Assembly (NCBI RefSeq): GCF_003992315.1
Contig: NZ_RQVE01000009.1
Location: 1 to 64,000, forward strand
Direction of reading: 5' to 3'
DNA: 64,000 bases
DNA from: Veillonella sp. 3891
GTDB lineage: Bacteria > Bacillota > Negativicutes > Veillonellales > Veillonellaceae
How positions within the stretch are numbered: position 1 is the stretch's first letter; each line of letters begins with the position of its first letter. Positions 1 through 9,091 of the stretch are shown in pieces. A program made the translations under genes and the position numbers. Below the pieces are notes generated by a model. That model had not been told where the DNA came from, made no database searches, and worked only from the letters and a program-made list of their open reading frames with translations.

Positions 1-83
<83 letters not shown>

Positions 84-91
84 TTAATAAT

Positions 92-125
92 AAAAGAGCA
101 CCCAAAAGGGTGCTCTTTTTTTATT
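92..125 (+). terminator. Intrinsic terminator of the rRNA operon
   Basis: A perfect 12-bp stem (AAAAGAGCACCC, 92-103, against GGGTGCTCTTTT, 108-119) with an AAAA loop runs into a T-rich tract. It lies 9 bases after the 5S gene. Confidence 0.93.
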
Positions 126-200
126 AAATAATAGTCTTAAATACTTTAAGCCGTTTCCAGCCAGATTGATCAAGTAGTAACTAAGTTATATATGATAAGG

Positions 201-340
201 CCTGGGATAAGCAGGGCTCATGATTTAAAGGAGCAAAGCGACGAATAAATCATAGAGCATCGCTTAGTTCCTGGCGTAAGATTTTGAAGCCCCAAAGGGG
301 CACACAAAATCCACAGTCAGGAACACATAGGAAGTTGCAA
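201..340 (+). ncRNA. Putative structured RNA, copy A
   Basis: Predicted stems: TAAGC 208-212 with GCTTA 262-266; ATGATTTA 220-227 with TAAATCAT 246-253, closing an 18-base loop; GTTCCTGGC 267-275 with GTCAGGAAC 316-324; ATTTTG 281-286 with CAAAAT 305-310; GCCCC 289-293 with GGGGC 297-301. The loop at 228-245 (AAGGAGCAAAGCGACGAA) is nearly the same in copy B, while the stem sequences change with pairing kept. That points to an RNA, or a folded single strand, under selection. I do not recognise the family. The strand is chosen because a terminator closes the array on this strand. Confidence 0.6.
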
Positions 341-411
341 ATGATGATGTACGAGGAGAGTCGTTTCCAGCCAACATGGCAGAAGTAATATCTATGAAAG
401 AATACCATAGG

Positions 412-560
412 TCTGGGATCCCCAGTGAACCACTTTTAAAGGAGCATAGTGACGCATAAAAGTGTGTGAATCGGGGAGTTCCTAGCGTAAGATTTTGAAG
501 CCTCAAAGGGGTGTACAAAATCCACAGCTAGGAACATATAGGAAGTCGCTGATTAATAAA
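412..560 (+). ncRNA. Putative structured RNA, copy B
   Basis: Same architecture as copy A with compensatory substitutions: TCCCC 419-423 with GGGGA 473-477 (copy A TAAGC/GCTTA); CACTTTTA 431-438 with TAAAAGTG 457-464 (copy A ATGATTTA/TAAATCAT); GTTCCTAGC 478-486 with GCTAGGAAC 527-535 (one G-C pair becomes A-T, one G-T becomes G-C); ATTTTG 492-497 with CAAAAT 516-521 unchanged; GCCTC 500-504 with GGGGT 508-512. The 18-base loop (439-456) keeps AAGGAGCA, AG and GACG. It continues through the 5S-like tail towards the terminator at 602. Confidence 0.6.
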
Positions 561-601
561 TCTACTAAGCCGTTTCCAGCCAATATAGCTACAATAATAT
601 C

Positions 602-623
602 GACACCGAAAGGTGTCTTTTTT
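602..623 (+). terminator. Intrinsic terminator after the 5S-derived array
   Basis: GACACC (602-607), loop GAAA, GGTGTC (612-617), then TTTTTT. It sits directly after the partial third repeat with no gene between it and the rrn terminator, implying that the array is itself transcribed and terminated. Confidence 0.85.
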
Positions 624-1000
624 ATTGTTTTCTTTAATGTACAAATAACAATTCTCATTTCTATTTTTGTATATTTATGTATATATAGCTTTAACCTATA
701 GATGTATATAGTTTATATCCAATTGACTACATAGGAATAAGAATATACAATAGTAGACGTTACTGTAGGTCCAAATTTATAGTAACCCCATATTAGAAGT
801 ATGAAATCATACTAATGTAAATATTGTAATTATGAAATAAAAATATATATTTATAAAATTAGATATATGGATTATCAATATATAACGCTCATAAATTAAT
901 TATTAAAATATCACAATAGATATATATAATATCGGCATATAGTAAATAACAAGTAACTACTAGTATATATAGAGAAGATAACAGTAAGGGGGCATAAGAC
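624..1000. other. AT-rich gene-free region before cysK
   Basis: About 375 bases without a credible gene. It holds a 7-bp inverted repeat AGTATGA/TCATACT (798-804 and 807-813), a possible operator, and a TATAAT at 925-930 that could be a -10 for cysK but has no clear -35. No S-box or T-box signature was recognised. A GGGGG-containing ribosome binding site (989-993) precedes the cysK ATG. Confidence 0.5.
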
Positions 1001-1924
1001 ATGTACCAACATGTAACAGATTTAATTGGCTCGACGCCTTTGGTGGCATTGGATGCTTTTACAAAGCTACATCAGTTGAATGGTCGGTTGTTAGGAAAAT
1101 TAGAATATTTTAATCCATTGGGCAGTGTGAAGGATCGTGTTGCCTACGGCATGATCAAAGAGGGCATTGATTCTGGGGTGATACAAAAAGATACGGTACT
1201 GATTGAGCCTACCAGTGGTAATACGGGAATTGGTCTCGCTTTTGTGGCGGCTCAAATGGGGCTTAAGTTAATTCTTGTCATGCCCGACACGATGAGTGTA
1301 GAGCGACAGCGTATTGTCAGAGCATTGGGCGCCTTAGTGGTGCTTTCACCGGGCATAGAAGGGATGAAAGGTAGCATTCGTGTGGCTGAGGAGTTACAGC
1401 AGATACATGGTAATGCGTTTATCTTGCAACAGTTCACAAATCCTGCGAACCCGAAAACACATTATGAAACCACAGGTCCTGAGATTTGGAAGGATACGAA
1501 TGGTGAAGTAGATGTATTTATTTCCTCTATTGGTACAGGGGGAACGGTGACGGGTGTGGGTCGCTATTTGAAAGAGCAAAAGCCAAATGTACAGATTATC
1601 GGTGTAGAGCCGACGACATCTGCTGTGCTATCTGGCAAGGAAGCAGGTCCTCATGGTATTCAAGGGATTGGAGCGGGATTTATCCCGGATGTATTAGATA
1701 CTAAGCTGTTAGATAAGATTGTCACAGTTTCCACAGAGGATGCCTACACATGTACACGAACGATTGCTAAAACAGAGGGTTTGTTACTGGGCATTTCTTC
1801 TGGCTCTGCCTTACAAGCGGCTATACAGATTGGTCAGAATCCTGATTATAAGGATAAGAATATTGTTGTATTATTGCCAGATGGTGGGGAACGATACTTA
1901 TCAACAGGTATTTTTGATACTTAG
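1001..1924 (+). CDS. cysK: Cysteine synthase (O-acetylserine sulfhydrylase)
   Basis: PLP-dependent enzyme that makes cysteine from O-acetylserine and sulfide in the cytoplasm. At 307 residues it has the usual length. The cofactor lysine is in GSVKDR (Lys44); the substrate loop EPTSGNTGIG is near residue 70; the phosphate-binding glycines GTGGTVTGVGRYL are near residues 178-190; GISSGSAL lies near the C-terminus. ATG follows a GGGGG-type ribosome binding site. The next genes import and activate sulfate, so CysK is the end of the route encoded here. A 255-base gap separates it from sbp, so it may be transcribed on its own. CysM or cystathionine beta-synthase-type members are similar, but the context favours CysK. 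Confidence 0.95.
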   Translation: MYQHVTDLIGSTPLVALDAFTKLHQLNGRLLGKLEYFNPLGSVKDRVAYGMIKEGIDSGVIQKDTVLIEPTSGNTGIGLAFVAAQMGLKLILVMPDTMSVERQRIVRALGALVVLSPGIEGMKGSIRVAEELQQIHGNAFILQQFTNPANPKTHYETTGPEIWKDTNGEVDVFISSIGTGGTVTGVGRYLKEQKPNVQIIGVEPTTSAVLSGKEAGPHGIQGIGAGFIPDVLDTKLLDKIVTVSTEDAYTCTRTIAKTEGLLLGISSGSALQAAIQIGQNPDYKDKNIVVLLPDGGERYLSTGIFDT

Positions 1925-2179
1925 TATATATTAGAGCATGAATCTCAAGCATGCATTTACAGAGACGAAATATATTAATGAAATGTATGAGGGTATCTTT
2001 TCTAGATATTAGTAGGATATATATGGAATAAGGAGATTTATATATCATTTATTAATAGAGTGTATGGAATTGTATCAAAAGGCTAGTAGAGCATATTAGA
2101 AACAAGCAGGGGGACTGAGTGTAATGTTCTGCTAATCAAGACGATAGTAATGTGCCTTGGAAATGACGATGGAGGATAT

Positions 2180-3205
2180 ATGAAACGAAAACGATATAGA
2201 AACTGGCTCATCGCCATGATAGGCATTGTATGTATAGGGACTTTCACGGGATGTATGAAAGAGCCCAAAATAGTGGGTAATGAGGTGCACATTACGAATG
2301 TGTCCTATGATAGTACACGTGAGTTTTACGAGGATTATAATCGCTTGTTCCGTGAGCATTATAAGTCACTCACTGGAAAGGATGTGCATGTCACGCAATC
2401 TCATGGTGGTTCTAGTGCGCAGGCACGATCCATCATTGAAGGGAATGATGCCGATGTTGTGTCCTTAGGATCTTCGCAAGATATAGAGATGCTGAACCGT
2501 GTGCATTTGCTTGATACAAATTGGGAAGAGATGTTCCCTAACCATTCGGCTCCTTATACGTCGACTATTGTTTTTTTAGTGCGCAAGGGTAATCCTCAGC
2601 ACGTACAAGGTTGGGAAGACTTAGAACGGTCTGGTATTTCCATTGTAGCTCCAGACCCTAAAAGTTCTAGCGCGGCTTGTTGGATATTCATGGCAGCTTG
2701 GGATCATGGACTTAGGGCATACGGCACAGAAACGGGTGCCAAAGGGTATGTAAAATCTCTTTATGACCATGTGAAAGTCTTAGATGCTGGCGCTCGTAGT
2801 GCAGCGACGACTTTCGTAGAAAATAAACAAGGCGATGTGCTATTGATTTGGGAAAATGAAGCCTTGCAAATTGTGAAGAATTACCCAGGTCAATATGAAT
2901 TGGTTACACCGAAAACGAGCATCGTTGCAGAACCCAATGTAGCTCTTGTAAAAGGCATAACAGATCGAGATCAGACCACAGAGGTAGCTCGTGATTATAT
3001 CCAGTATTTATATTCCGATGAGGGGCAGCGGTTGATTGGTTCTTATGGATTTAGACCGGCTAATCCAGCTATTTTACAGGAGTTTTCTTCGACTTTTAGC
3101 CATAAGATAGAGTTAACGACCATCCACGCCTATGGTGGCTGGGATGCAGTGTATAAAAAGTTTTTTGATGAAGGTGGGGTATTTGATGAAATTTATGGAA
3201 CATAA
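2180..3205 (+). CDS. sbp: Sulfate/thiosulfate-binding lipoprotein of ABC importer
   Basis: Periplasmic solute-binding protein that delivers sulfate or thiosulfate to CysTWA. The N-terminus has basic residues (MKRKRYRN), a hydrophobic stretch and a lipobox ending TGC near residue 20, so it should be a membrane-anchored lipoprotein. Family motifs include THGGSS-like SHGGSSAQAR, GARSAATTF and GDVLLIWENEA. ATG at 2180 is chosen because GGAGG lies at 2171-2175; an upstream in-frame ATG at 2150 would put ten charged residues before the signal peptide. The gene overlaps cysT by 20 bases, implying coupled translation. Whether sulfate, thiosulfate or both are bound cannot be read from sequence. Confidence 0.93.
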   Translation: MKRKRYRNWLIAMIGIVCIGTFTGCMKEPKIVGNEVHITNVSYDSTREFYEDYNRLFREHYKSLTGKDVHVTQSHGGSSAQARSIIEGNDADVVSLGSSQDIEMLNRVHLLDTNWEEMFPNHSAPYTSTIVFLVRKGNPQHVQGWEDLERSGISIVAPDPKSSSAACWIFMAAWDHGLRAYGTETGAKGYVKSLYDHVKVLDAGARSAATTFVENKQGDVLLIWENEALQIVKNYPGQYELVTPKTSIVAEPNVALVKGITDRDQTTEVARDYIQYLYSDEGQRLIGSYGFRPANPAILQEFSSTFSHKIELTTIHAYGGWDAVYKKFFDEGGVFDEIYGT

Positions 3206-4061
3206 TACATCGTGGCTTTCACGAATCATAGGCCCTACATCGACACGAATCATTCCAGGCATGGGCTTGACCTTAGGCATTACTATTGCCTTATTATCGA
3301 TCTGTATCATCATTCCTTTAGGCTCAGTGTTTTCTCATGGATTGTCCTTGCCATGGGACACTTGGAAAGTATTGCTTACAAAAATGAATGTAGTACAAGC
3401 CTTTACAACTAGTTTATTAACAGCCGCTATTGCAGCAGCTATCAATGTAGTATTTGGTTTTATCTTGGCTTGGGTTCTGGTGCGCTACACATTTCCAGGG
3501 AAAGCCTTGCTGAATAGCATGATAGAACTTCCCTTTGCGCTACCCACAGCGGTGGCAGGGATTGCTTTATCGAAACTGTATACCGATACAGGTTGGTTTG
3601 GGTCCATCTTGTCACAGTGGGGAATTCACGTGGCTTATAGTCAAATAGGCATTGTGGTGGCCCTCGTATTTGTAGGGATTCCCTTTGTGGTGCGGTCCTT
3701 GGAACCAGTGTTAGAAACCTTAGATCCTATTTATGAAGAGGCAGCTTTCATGATGGGAGCGAGCAAATTTAGATTATATAGACAAGTTATTTTTCCTGAA
3801 TTGTTACCGCCCTTATTGACTGGCTTTAGTTTGGCCTTTGCTAGAGGGATTGGCGAATATGGTAGCATTATTTATATTTCAGGGAATAGTTTTAAAAATC
3901 ACACGCAGGTTGTGTCCTATGTGATTATGCAAAAGTTAAATTATGCTGACTATAGCAGTGCTACGGCCATTGCCATTGTGCTATTAGGCATTTCGTTTTC
4001 AATATTATTAGTAGTGAATCTGATTCAGAATCATCATGCAAAGCGTATTAAAGGGAGGTAA
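3186..4061 (+). CDS. cysT: Sulfate ABC transporter permease CysT
   Basis: One of two inner-membrane permeases of the sulfate importer. About six transmembrane segments are visible, and the EAA loop that contacts CysA is around EEAAFMMGASKFRLYRQVIFPE. The ATG at 3186 has AAGGTGGGG seven bases upstream; an alternative ATG lies at 3195. Upstream in-frame starts lie inside sbp without a ribosome binding site. The partner is cysW, seven bases downstream. Confidence 0.94.
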   Translation: MKFMEHNTSWLSRIIGPTSTRIIPGMGLTLGITIALLSICIIIPLGSVFSHGLSLPWDTWKVLLTKMNVVQAFTTSLLTAAIAAAINVVFGFILAWVLVRYTFPGKALLNSMIELPFALPTAVAGIALSKLYTDTGWFGSILSQWGIHVAYSQIGIVVALVFVGIPFVVRSLEPVLETLDPIYEEAAFMMGASKFRLYRQVIFPELLPPLLTGFSLAFARGIGEYGSIIYISGNSFKNHTQVVSYVIMQKLNYADYSSATAIAIVLLGISFSILLVVNLIQNHHAKRIKGR

Positions 4062-4068
4062 GGAAGCT

Positions 4069-4896
4069 ATGAAAGGACGATACGGTTCTACCTTGTTAAT
4101 TCTATTAGCTTGGGCATTCATTATTCTTATGCTCCTTATTCCTATGCTTTCAGTAGTGTTTCAGTCCTTGTCCTTAGGTTGGCAGTTCTATGTGCAGTCT
4201 ATTAGCACCGTCTATGTGATGAAATCTTTGGGGCTGACCATTTTGGTGATGGTCATTGCTATGTTGGTGAGTGCTATCTTTGGAGTGGCAGCAGCATTTG
4301 CTGTATCAAAATTCGATTTTCCTGGTAAAACATTGATAGCTACTTTGGCAGATATACCTTTTTCCGTATCTCCCGTTATTGCAGGCTTAGCGTTTTTGCT
4401 CACTTTCGGTCGATTGGGATGGTTAGAACCATACATCAATCAGTTTAATGCGTGGACAGGGTTAGATATTCGTATTGTGTTTGCTATACCAGGGGTTATC
4501 TTGGTTACTATATTTATGACGATGCCCTTTGTATTCCGTGAAATCTTGCCAGTCTTGTTGAATCAAGGACGAGAAGAAGAGGAAGCAGCGGCTTTGATGG
4601 GAGCTTCTGGATGGCGTATTTTTAAGGAGATCACCTTTCCTCACATCAAATGGCCTTTGTTGTATGGGATTATCTTGTGCGGAGCCCGGGCTATGGGTGA
4701 ATTTGGAGCAGTAGCGGCCGTATCTAAGGCGAGGGGCTCTACGTTCACCTTGCCATTAGAAATCGATGCTCTCTATATGTCTGGTACTGAAAGTGCCGTG
4801 GTAGCATCCTTTAGTGTATCGTCGGTGCTGATTCTATTGGCTTTCATCATGATTGGGTTGCGCACCTATGCGGCGCATAAAGCTAGCCATCGGTAA
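4069..4896 (+). CDS. cysW: Sulfate ABC transporter permease CysW
   Basis: Second permease of the sulfate importer, paralogous to CysT, with about six membrane segments and an EAA loop at EEEEAAALMGASGWRIF. The start at 4069 is preceded by GGGAGG (4053-4058) that overlaps the end of cysT; an in-frame ATG at 4036 lies within cysT and is less likely. Length (275 residues) is normal. It works with Sbp, CysT and CysA. Confidence 0.94.
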   Translation: MKGRYGSTLLILLAWAFIILMLLIPMLSVVFQSLSLGWQFYVQSISTVYVMKSLGLTILVMVIAMLVSAIFGVAAAFAVSKFDFPGKTLIATLADIPFSVSPVIAGLAFLLTFGRLGWLEPYINQFNAWTGLDIRIVFAIPGVILVTIFMTMPFVFREILPVLLNQGREEEEAAALMGASGWRIFKEITFPHIKWPLLYGIILCGARAMGEFGAVAAVSKARGSTFTLPLEIDALYMSGTESAVVASFSVSSVLILLAFIMIGLRTYAAHKASHR

Positions 4897-4931
4897 TAAT
4901 CGTCATCGATACAGGTAGAGGGAGGAAATAC

Positions 4932-5993
4932 ATGTACGTTAGTTTATCGAATATATATAAAAATTATGGAGACTTTCAGGCTTCGAAAGATGTGTCCTTA
5001 TCCATTGAGAAGGGCAGTTTGGTAGCCCTCTTAGGTCCTAGTGGTAGTGGGAAGACAACCATATTACGGATGATTGCTGGCTTGGAAACACCAGATCGAG
5101 GTGATATCTGTATCAATGGGACACGGGTTAATGACGTGGCACCTGCAGATAGAGGGATTGGTTTTTTGTTTCAAAGTTATGCATTGTTTCGCTATATGAC
5201 GGTCTTTGATAATATTGCCTTTGGCTTGACTGTAAAGAAAGTGGCCAAGGAGGAAATTCGTCGCCGTGTAACAGAGCTCATCGAACTCATTGGCCTTAGT
5301 GGATTAGAAGATAGATATCCGAGTCAACTGTCGGGCGGACAACGGCAACGGGTTGCCTTTGCGAGAGCGTTGGCACCGAATCCAGAGGTATTGCTCTTGG
5401 ATGAACCCTTTGCAGCCATCGATGCGAAGGTAAAAGAAGAACTTCGCATGTGGCTACGCAATACGATTCAGCAAATCGGGATTACTACTATTTTTGTCAC
5501 ACACGACCAAGAAGAGGCCTTAGAAATGGCGGATCAAATCGTGGTGACCAACAAAGGTCGTATCGAACAAGTAGGAACACCGCAGGAGATCTACTGCAAT
5601 CCAGAGACTCCTTTTGTGGCTAAGTTCTTAGGGAAGTCTTCTGTTGTAGAAGGGTATGACGTGTTAAAGGGCTTTCAGAAAATCGACAATGTAAAAGAAG
5701 CCTTAATTCGACCAGAATATATCAGCATTCATCCTCAAGGGTCATTACACCGTTATCGCAGTGTGGTGGAACTAGGTCATATTGAACATATTTTATTCAA
5801 AGGCAATCGTTTAGAAGTGACCCTGCGGATTGGTGAGTTAGTACTGGTGGCGAATCATACTATTGATGGACATGCTTTCAAAGTAGGTGATGCGGTGGAT
5901 GTGTTGATTTCTAGAATTTGCATCTATGATGAGACGGATACGTATCTAGTAGAAAATGAAGGTATGAATACAAGTAGCTTGTTCTATATTTAG
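4932..5993 (+). CDS. cysA: Sulfate ABC transporter ATPase CysA
   Basis: Cytoplasmic ATPase that drives sulfate import through CysT/CysW. Walker A is GPSGSGKTT (residues 35-43), the Q-loop lies in FQSYALF, the signature LSGGQ starts at residue 133, Walker B ends LLLDEP near 155-160, and the switch histidine is in VTHDQEEALEMAD. Residues after about 235 form the TOBE-type regulatory region usual in CysA. A GAGGGAGG ribosome binding site precedes the ATG. It ends the importer block; the reductase genes follow after 81 bases, probably in the same transcript because no terminator was seen between them. Confidence 0.95.
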   Translation: MYVSLSNIYKNYGDFQASKDVSLSIEKGSLVALLGPSGSGKTTILRMIAGLETPDRGDICINGTRVNDVAPADRGIGFLFQSYALFRYMTVFDNIAFGLTVKKVAKEEIRRRVTELIELIGLSGLEDRYPSQLSGGQRQRVAFARALAPNPEVLLLDEPFAAIDAKVKEELRMWLRNTIQQIGITTIFVTHDQEEALEMADQIVVTNKGRIEQVGTPQEIYCNPETPFVAKFLGKSSVVEGYDVLKGFQKIDNVKEALIRPEYISIHPQGSLHRYRSVVELGHIEHILFKGNRLEVTLRIGELVLVANHTIDGHAFKVGDAVDVLISRICIYDETDTYLVENEGMNTSSLFYI

Positions 5994-6074
5994 TATGAAA
6001 CTTTCAAAAGGTATAGATAAAGCAGAAACAATATATACAAGGGTATATACGCATGGAAGGAAAGGGTGCATAGG

Positions 6075-7883
6075 ATGTTAGGAAAGAAAGAGCGACTGCG
6101 CACGGATGTGCTGATTATCGGCGGAGGGACGGCAGGTTGTTATGCAGCGTTAACCATAGGAAAAGCTAGCGATGCTCGTATCATCGTGGCGGAGAAGGCT
6201 CATATTAAACGAAGTGGCTGTTTGGCAGCAGGGGTGAATGCTATCAACTGTTATATTTTGCCCAATCGTACAGTCCAAGATTATGTGGACTATGCCACGA
6301 AGGATGCGGAGGGCATCGTACGAGATGACTTGTTGCGTACGATGTGCGAACGAGTAAATGGTACAGTCCATGAGCTAGAACGATTAGGACTAGTAATTTT
6401 GAAAGACGACCAAGGCAACTACGTGGCTCGTGGAAATCGTAATATTAAAATTAATGGTGAAAATATTAAGCCTATCTTGGCGAGTGCTGTAGAATCTTTG
6501 GAACATTGTCAGGTGATTAATCAATTAGTTATCACGGATTACATTGTGAAAGATAACCGTATCTATGGTGCTGTAGGATTCCATAAAGAAACGGGTACCA
6601 TCTATGAGATTGAGGCAACCTACGTAATCTGCGCTACTGGCGGTGCCTCTGGGATTTATAAACCTAACAATCCGGGGTTCTCTCGTCATAAAATGTGGTA
6701 TTCCCCGTTTAATACTGGGGCCGGCTATGCCATGGGTATTTTACAAGGGGCGGAGATGACGACCCTAGAGATGCGCTTCATTGCTCTTCGTTGTAAAGAT
6801 ACTATCGCACCTACAGGGACTATTGCCCAAGGGGTAGGAGCGAAACAAATCAATAGTCTTGGTGAGAACTATGAAAGTGTATACGGCATCACTACGTCCC
6901 AACGTGTGTACGGTACTGTACAGGAACAGGTGGAAGGCAGAGGTCCTTGCTATTTAGGAACGAAGGGGATTTCTCCAGACCAAGAGCAAGACTTGCTGAA
7001 AGCCTACCTCAACATGGCACCAAGCCAAACATTGCGCTGGGTAGAACGTGGTCATGGACCTGCCACAGAAAATGTGGAAATTGAAGGTACAGAGCCATAT
7101 ATCGTAGGCGGCCATACAGCGAGTGGCTACTGGGTAGATACGCATCGAGAAACGACTATTACAAACCTATTTGCTGCTGGTGATGTGGCAGGGGGAGCTC
7201 CTCAAAAATATGTCACAGGAGCCTTAGCAGAAGGTGAAATTGCAGGTGATGAAATTGTACGACGGTACCAAGATCAAGGTGAAGTACAATCGGTAGAAAA
7301 TGAAACGTGGTATAAGGAAGCAATTGACACTATTGTGAAGAGATATGCTGCGCAGGTTCGCACTAATGATGATTTTACACAAACCAGATCTAACGATAGT
7401 ATTGTACAAAACGGCACAAATACTAGCGCTGAACTAGTCCACACTAATGATGGTGCTATAATAGCTAGCAAGAGTTCTGCTTTAGCCCACATTGAAGCGC
7501 ACGAACAACGATTACAAGACATTATGGATGTCTATGCCGGTGGCATTAGCCAAGCCTACAAATACACAGAAGAAAGCTTAGGCACTGCGAAATCAAAATT
7601 GCAAGCTTTAGCCAAAGATGTAGAGCAATTACAAGCCAATACCTTACATGAACTGTCCTACCTCTATGAATTGCGAGATCGCATTGTGGTGGCCCAAGCC
7701 TTAGTGGCGCATTTAGAAGGTCGTAAGGAAACGCGTTGGCACAGCTTTGGAGAGCATGGTGACTACCCGAATTGTAGCGATGAGGGATTGGTGTACGTCA
7801 ACTCCGTATATCAAGATGGTGAACTTCAGGTTTTTCAACGGCCACTAGTAGAAAAGGGGGATACTTATGAGCATACAAATTAA
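6075..7883 (+). CDS. aprA: Adenylylsulfate (APS) reductase alpha subunit, FAD-dependent
   Basis: Flavoprotein predicted to reduce adenosine 5'-phosphosulfate to sulfite and AMP with AprB. The N-terminal FAD fold is GGGTAGCYAA. AprA-type motifs follow: KRSGCLAAGVNAIN, ATGGASGIYKPNN, and GGHTASGYWV followed by LFAAGDVAGG and QKYVTGALAEGE. At 602 residues it is somewhat shorter than classical dissimilatory AprA. A serine/threonine/asparagine-rich stretch near residues 425-465 looks like a variable linker. ATG at 6075 is preferred to a GTG nine bases upstream. It overlaps aprB by 17 bases and sits between a sulfate importer and ATP sulfurylase, which argues for an assimilatory role. A fumarate reductase/succinate dehydrogenase flavoprotein is the main alternative, but the C-terminal motifs fit AprA better. 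Confidence 0.85.
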   Translation: MLGKKERLRTDVLIIGGGTAGCYAALTIGKASDARIIVAEKAHIKRSGCLAAGVNAINCYILPNRTVQDYVDYATKDAEGIVRDDLLRTMCERVNGTVHELERLGLVILKDDQGNYVARGNRNIKINGENIKPILASAVESLEHCQVINQLVITDYIVKDNRIYGAVGFHKETGTIYEIEATYVICATGGASGIYKPNNPGFSRHKMWYSPFNTGAGYAMGILQGAEMTTLEMRFIALRCKDTIAPTGTIAQGVGAKQINSLGENYESVYGITTSQRVYGTVQEQVEGRGPCYLGTKGISPDQEQDLLKAYLNMAPSQTLRWVERGHGPATENVEIEGTEPYIVGGHTASGYWVDTHRETTITNLFAAGDVAGGAPQKYVTGALAEGEIAGDEIVRRYQDQGEVQSVENETWYKEAIDTIVKRYAAQVRTNDDFTQTRSNDSIVQNGTNTSAELVHTNDGAIIASKSSALAHIEAHEQRLQDIMDVYAGGISQAYKYTEESLGTAKSKLQALAKDVEQLQANTLHELSYLYELRDRIVVAQALVAHLEGRKETRWHSFGEHGDYPNCSDEGLVYVNSVYQDGELQVFQRPLVEKGDTYEHTN

Positions 7884-8181
7884 TAAGGATACTTGTATCG
7901 GTTGCGGTAGATGCCAACAAGTATGCCCTGGGACATTAATCTATAAAGATGAGGCGAAGAAAGCTTACATCGCCTATCCCTCTGATTGTTGGGGCTGTGT
8001 GTCTTGTGTGAAAGAATGCCCTGTAGGAGCTATTTCCTTTTTCTTAGGAGAAGACATGGGTGGTAAAGGGGCTACCATGATGGTAACAACAGAAGGCCAT
8101 TTATTGCACTGGGACATTACGAAAGTAGATGGAACTGTGCAACGAATTACAGTGAATGCAAAAGAAAGTAATGCCTATTAA
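7867..8181 (+). CDS. aprB: APS reductase beta subunit, two [4Fe-4S] ferredoxin
   Basis: Small iron-sulfur protein predicted to pass electrons to the AprA flavin. Two ferredoxin motifs are complete: [12 protein letters not shown] (Cys10, 13, 16, 20) and [12 protein letters not shown] (Cys41, 44, 47, 51). It has 104 residues, whereas classical AprB is around 150 with a long C-terminal tail that wraps AprA; that tail is mostly missing. The ATG follows a GGGGG-containing site inside the end of aprA. A short beta subunit may define the assimilatory-type AprAB, but that is inference. Confidence 0.86.
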   Translation: MSIQINKDTCIGCGRCQQVCPGTLIYKDEAKKAYIAYPSDCWGCVSCVKECPVGAISFFLGEDMGGKGATMMVTTEGHLLHWDITKVDGTVQRITVNAKESNAY

Positions 8182-8191
8182 GGAGGTCAAT

Positions 8192-9091
8192 ATGAGTCAA
8201 TTCTCTCATTTAGATGAATTAGAAGCGGAAGCTATATATATTATTCGTGAGGTAGCCGCACAATGTGAAAATCCAGTGATGCTATACTCCATCGGGAAAG
8301 ATAGTTCGGTAATGCTGCATTTAGCAATGAAAGCTTTTTATCCAGCAAAACCGCCATTCCCATTCTTACATGTGAATACTACTTGGAAGTTCAAAGAGAT
8401 GATTGAGTTTCGTGACAATGTGGCAAAGAAACTGGGCATCGAAATGCTAGAGTACATCAACCAAGATGGAGTGGATCGTGGTATCAACCCATTTGACTCT
8501 GGTGCGGCCTATACAGATATTATGAAAACACAAGCTTTAAAACAAGCGTTGGACAAATATGGATTTGATGCAGCTTTTGGTGGCGGTCGTCGAGATGAAG
8601 AAAAATCCCGTGCGAAAGAACGTATCTTTTCTTTCAGAAATGAACAACATGCGTGGGATCCAAAGAACCAACGTCCAGAGATGTGGAAACTATTTAACAC
8701 AAAAATCAACAAAGGGGAAAGCATGCGTGTATTCCCTATCTCTAACTGGACAGAAACAGATATTTGGCAGTACATCAAAAGAGAAAACATCGACATCGTG
8801 CCATTGTACTTTGCAGCAGAACGACCAGTAGTAGAACGTGATGGCAACTTAATTATGGTCGATGATGAGCGATTCCGCTTGCAAGATGGTGAGACCGTAG
8901 AAAATAAATTAGTACGATTCCGTACATTAGGCTGTTACCCATTAACAGGTGGTATTGAATCGAATGCGACGACCCTAGATGAAATCATTGAAGAAACCTT
9001 GAGTGCTGTATCGTCTGAACGAACTACACGGGTTATCGACAGTGAAGCGGCAGGTAGCATGGAACGACGTAAACGGGAGGGCTATTTCTAA
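8192..9091 (+). CDS. cysD: Sulfate adenylyltransferase subunit 2 (ATP sulfurylase small subunit)
   Basis: Catalytic subunit of the heterodimeric ATP sulfurylase, making APS from ATP and sulfate. It belongs to the PAPS reductase/ATP-pyrophosphatase fold: the PP-loop is [11 protein letters not shown] near residue 33, followed by [16 protein letters not shown] and [12 protein letters not shown]. The length of 299 residues is normal. ATG at 8192 is chosen for the AAGGAGG at 8180-8186, just after aprB; an upstream in-frame start lies inside aprB. The stop overlaps the cysN start (TAATG), so the two subunits are translationally coupled. Confidence 0.96.
   Translation: MSQFSHLDELEAEAIYIIREVAAQCENPVMLYSIGKDSSVMLHLAMKAFYPAKPPFPFLHVNTTWKFKEMIEFRDNVAKKLGIEMLEYINQDGVDRGINPFDSGAAYTDIMKTQALKQALDKYGFDAAFGGGRRDEEKSRAKERIFSFRNEQHAWDPKNQRPEMWKLFNTKINKGESMRVFPISNWTETDIWQYIKRENIDIVPLYFAAERPVVERDGNLIMVDDERFRLQDGETVENKLVRFRTLGCYPLTGGIESNATTLDEIIEETLSAVSSERTTRVIDSEAAGSMERRKREGYF

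Larger units (their letters stand above)
150..600 (+). repeat. Tandem array of two ~210-bp 5S-tail-derived units plus a partial third
   Basis: The motif CGTTTCCAGCCA recurs at 151, 362 and 571, giving a period of 209-211 bp. Each full unit contains that motif, a CTGGGA box, a hairpin-rich core, and a tail starting ATAGGAAGT. CTGGGA and ATAGGAAGT are also the last two blocks of the 5S gene (61-66 and 69-77); in the units about 115 bases of new sequence lie between them. The tail of the second unit (538-559) is a perfect 22-base copy of 69-90. GCCGTTTCCAGCC (150-162 and 569-581) is the exact reverse complement of 5S positions 48-60. No credible protein is encoded: the short reading frames here lack ribosome binding sites and cut across the hairpins. 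Confidence 0.85.

Noticed and set aside
264-701. Two overlapping reading frames (264-518 minus strand, 495-701 plus strand) in the 5S-derived array
   Set aside because: They cross the predicted stems and repeat borders, lack ribosome binding sites, and the conserved feature of the two copies is base pairing, not codons.
624-1000. Search for a SAM, T-box or cysteine-related riboswitch before cysK and before sbp (1925-2179)
   Set aside because: No consensus core or terminator/antiterminator pair was seen; only a short palindrome remains.
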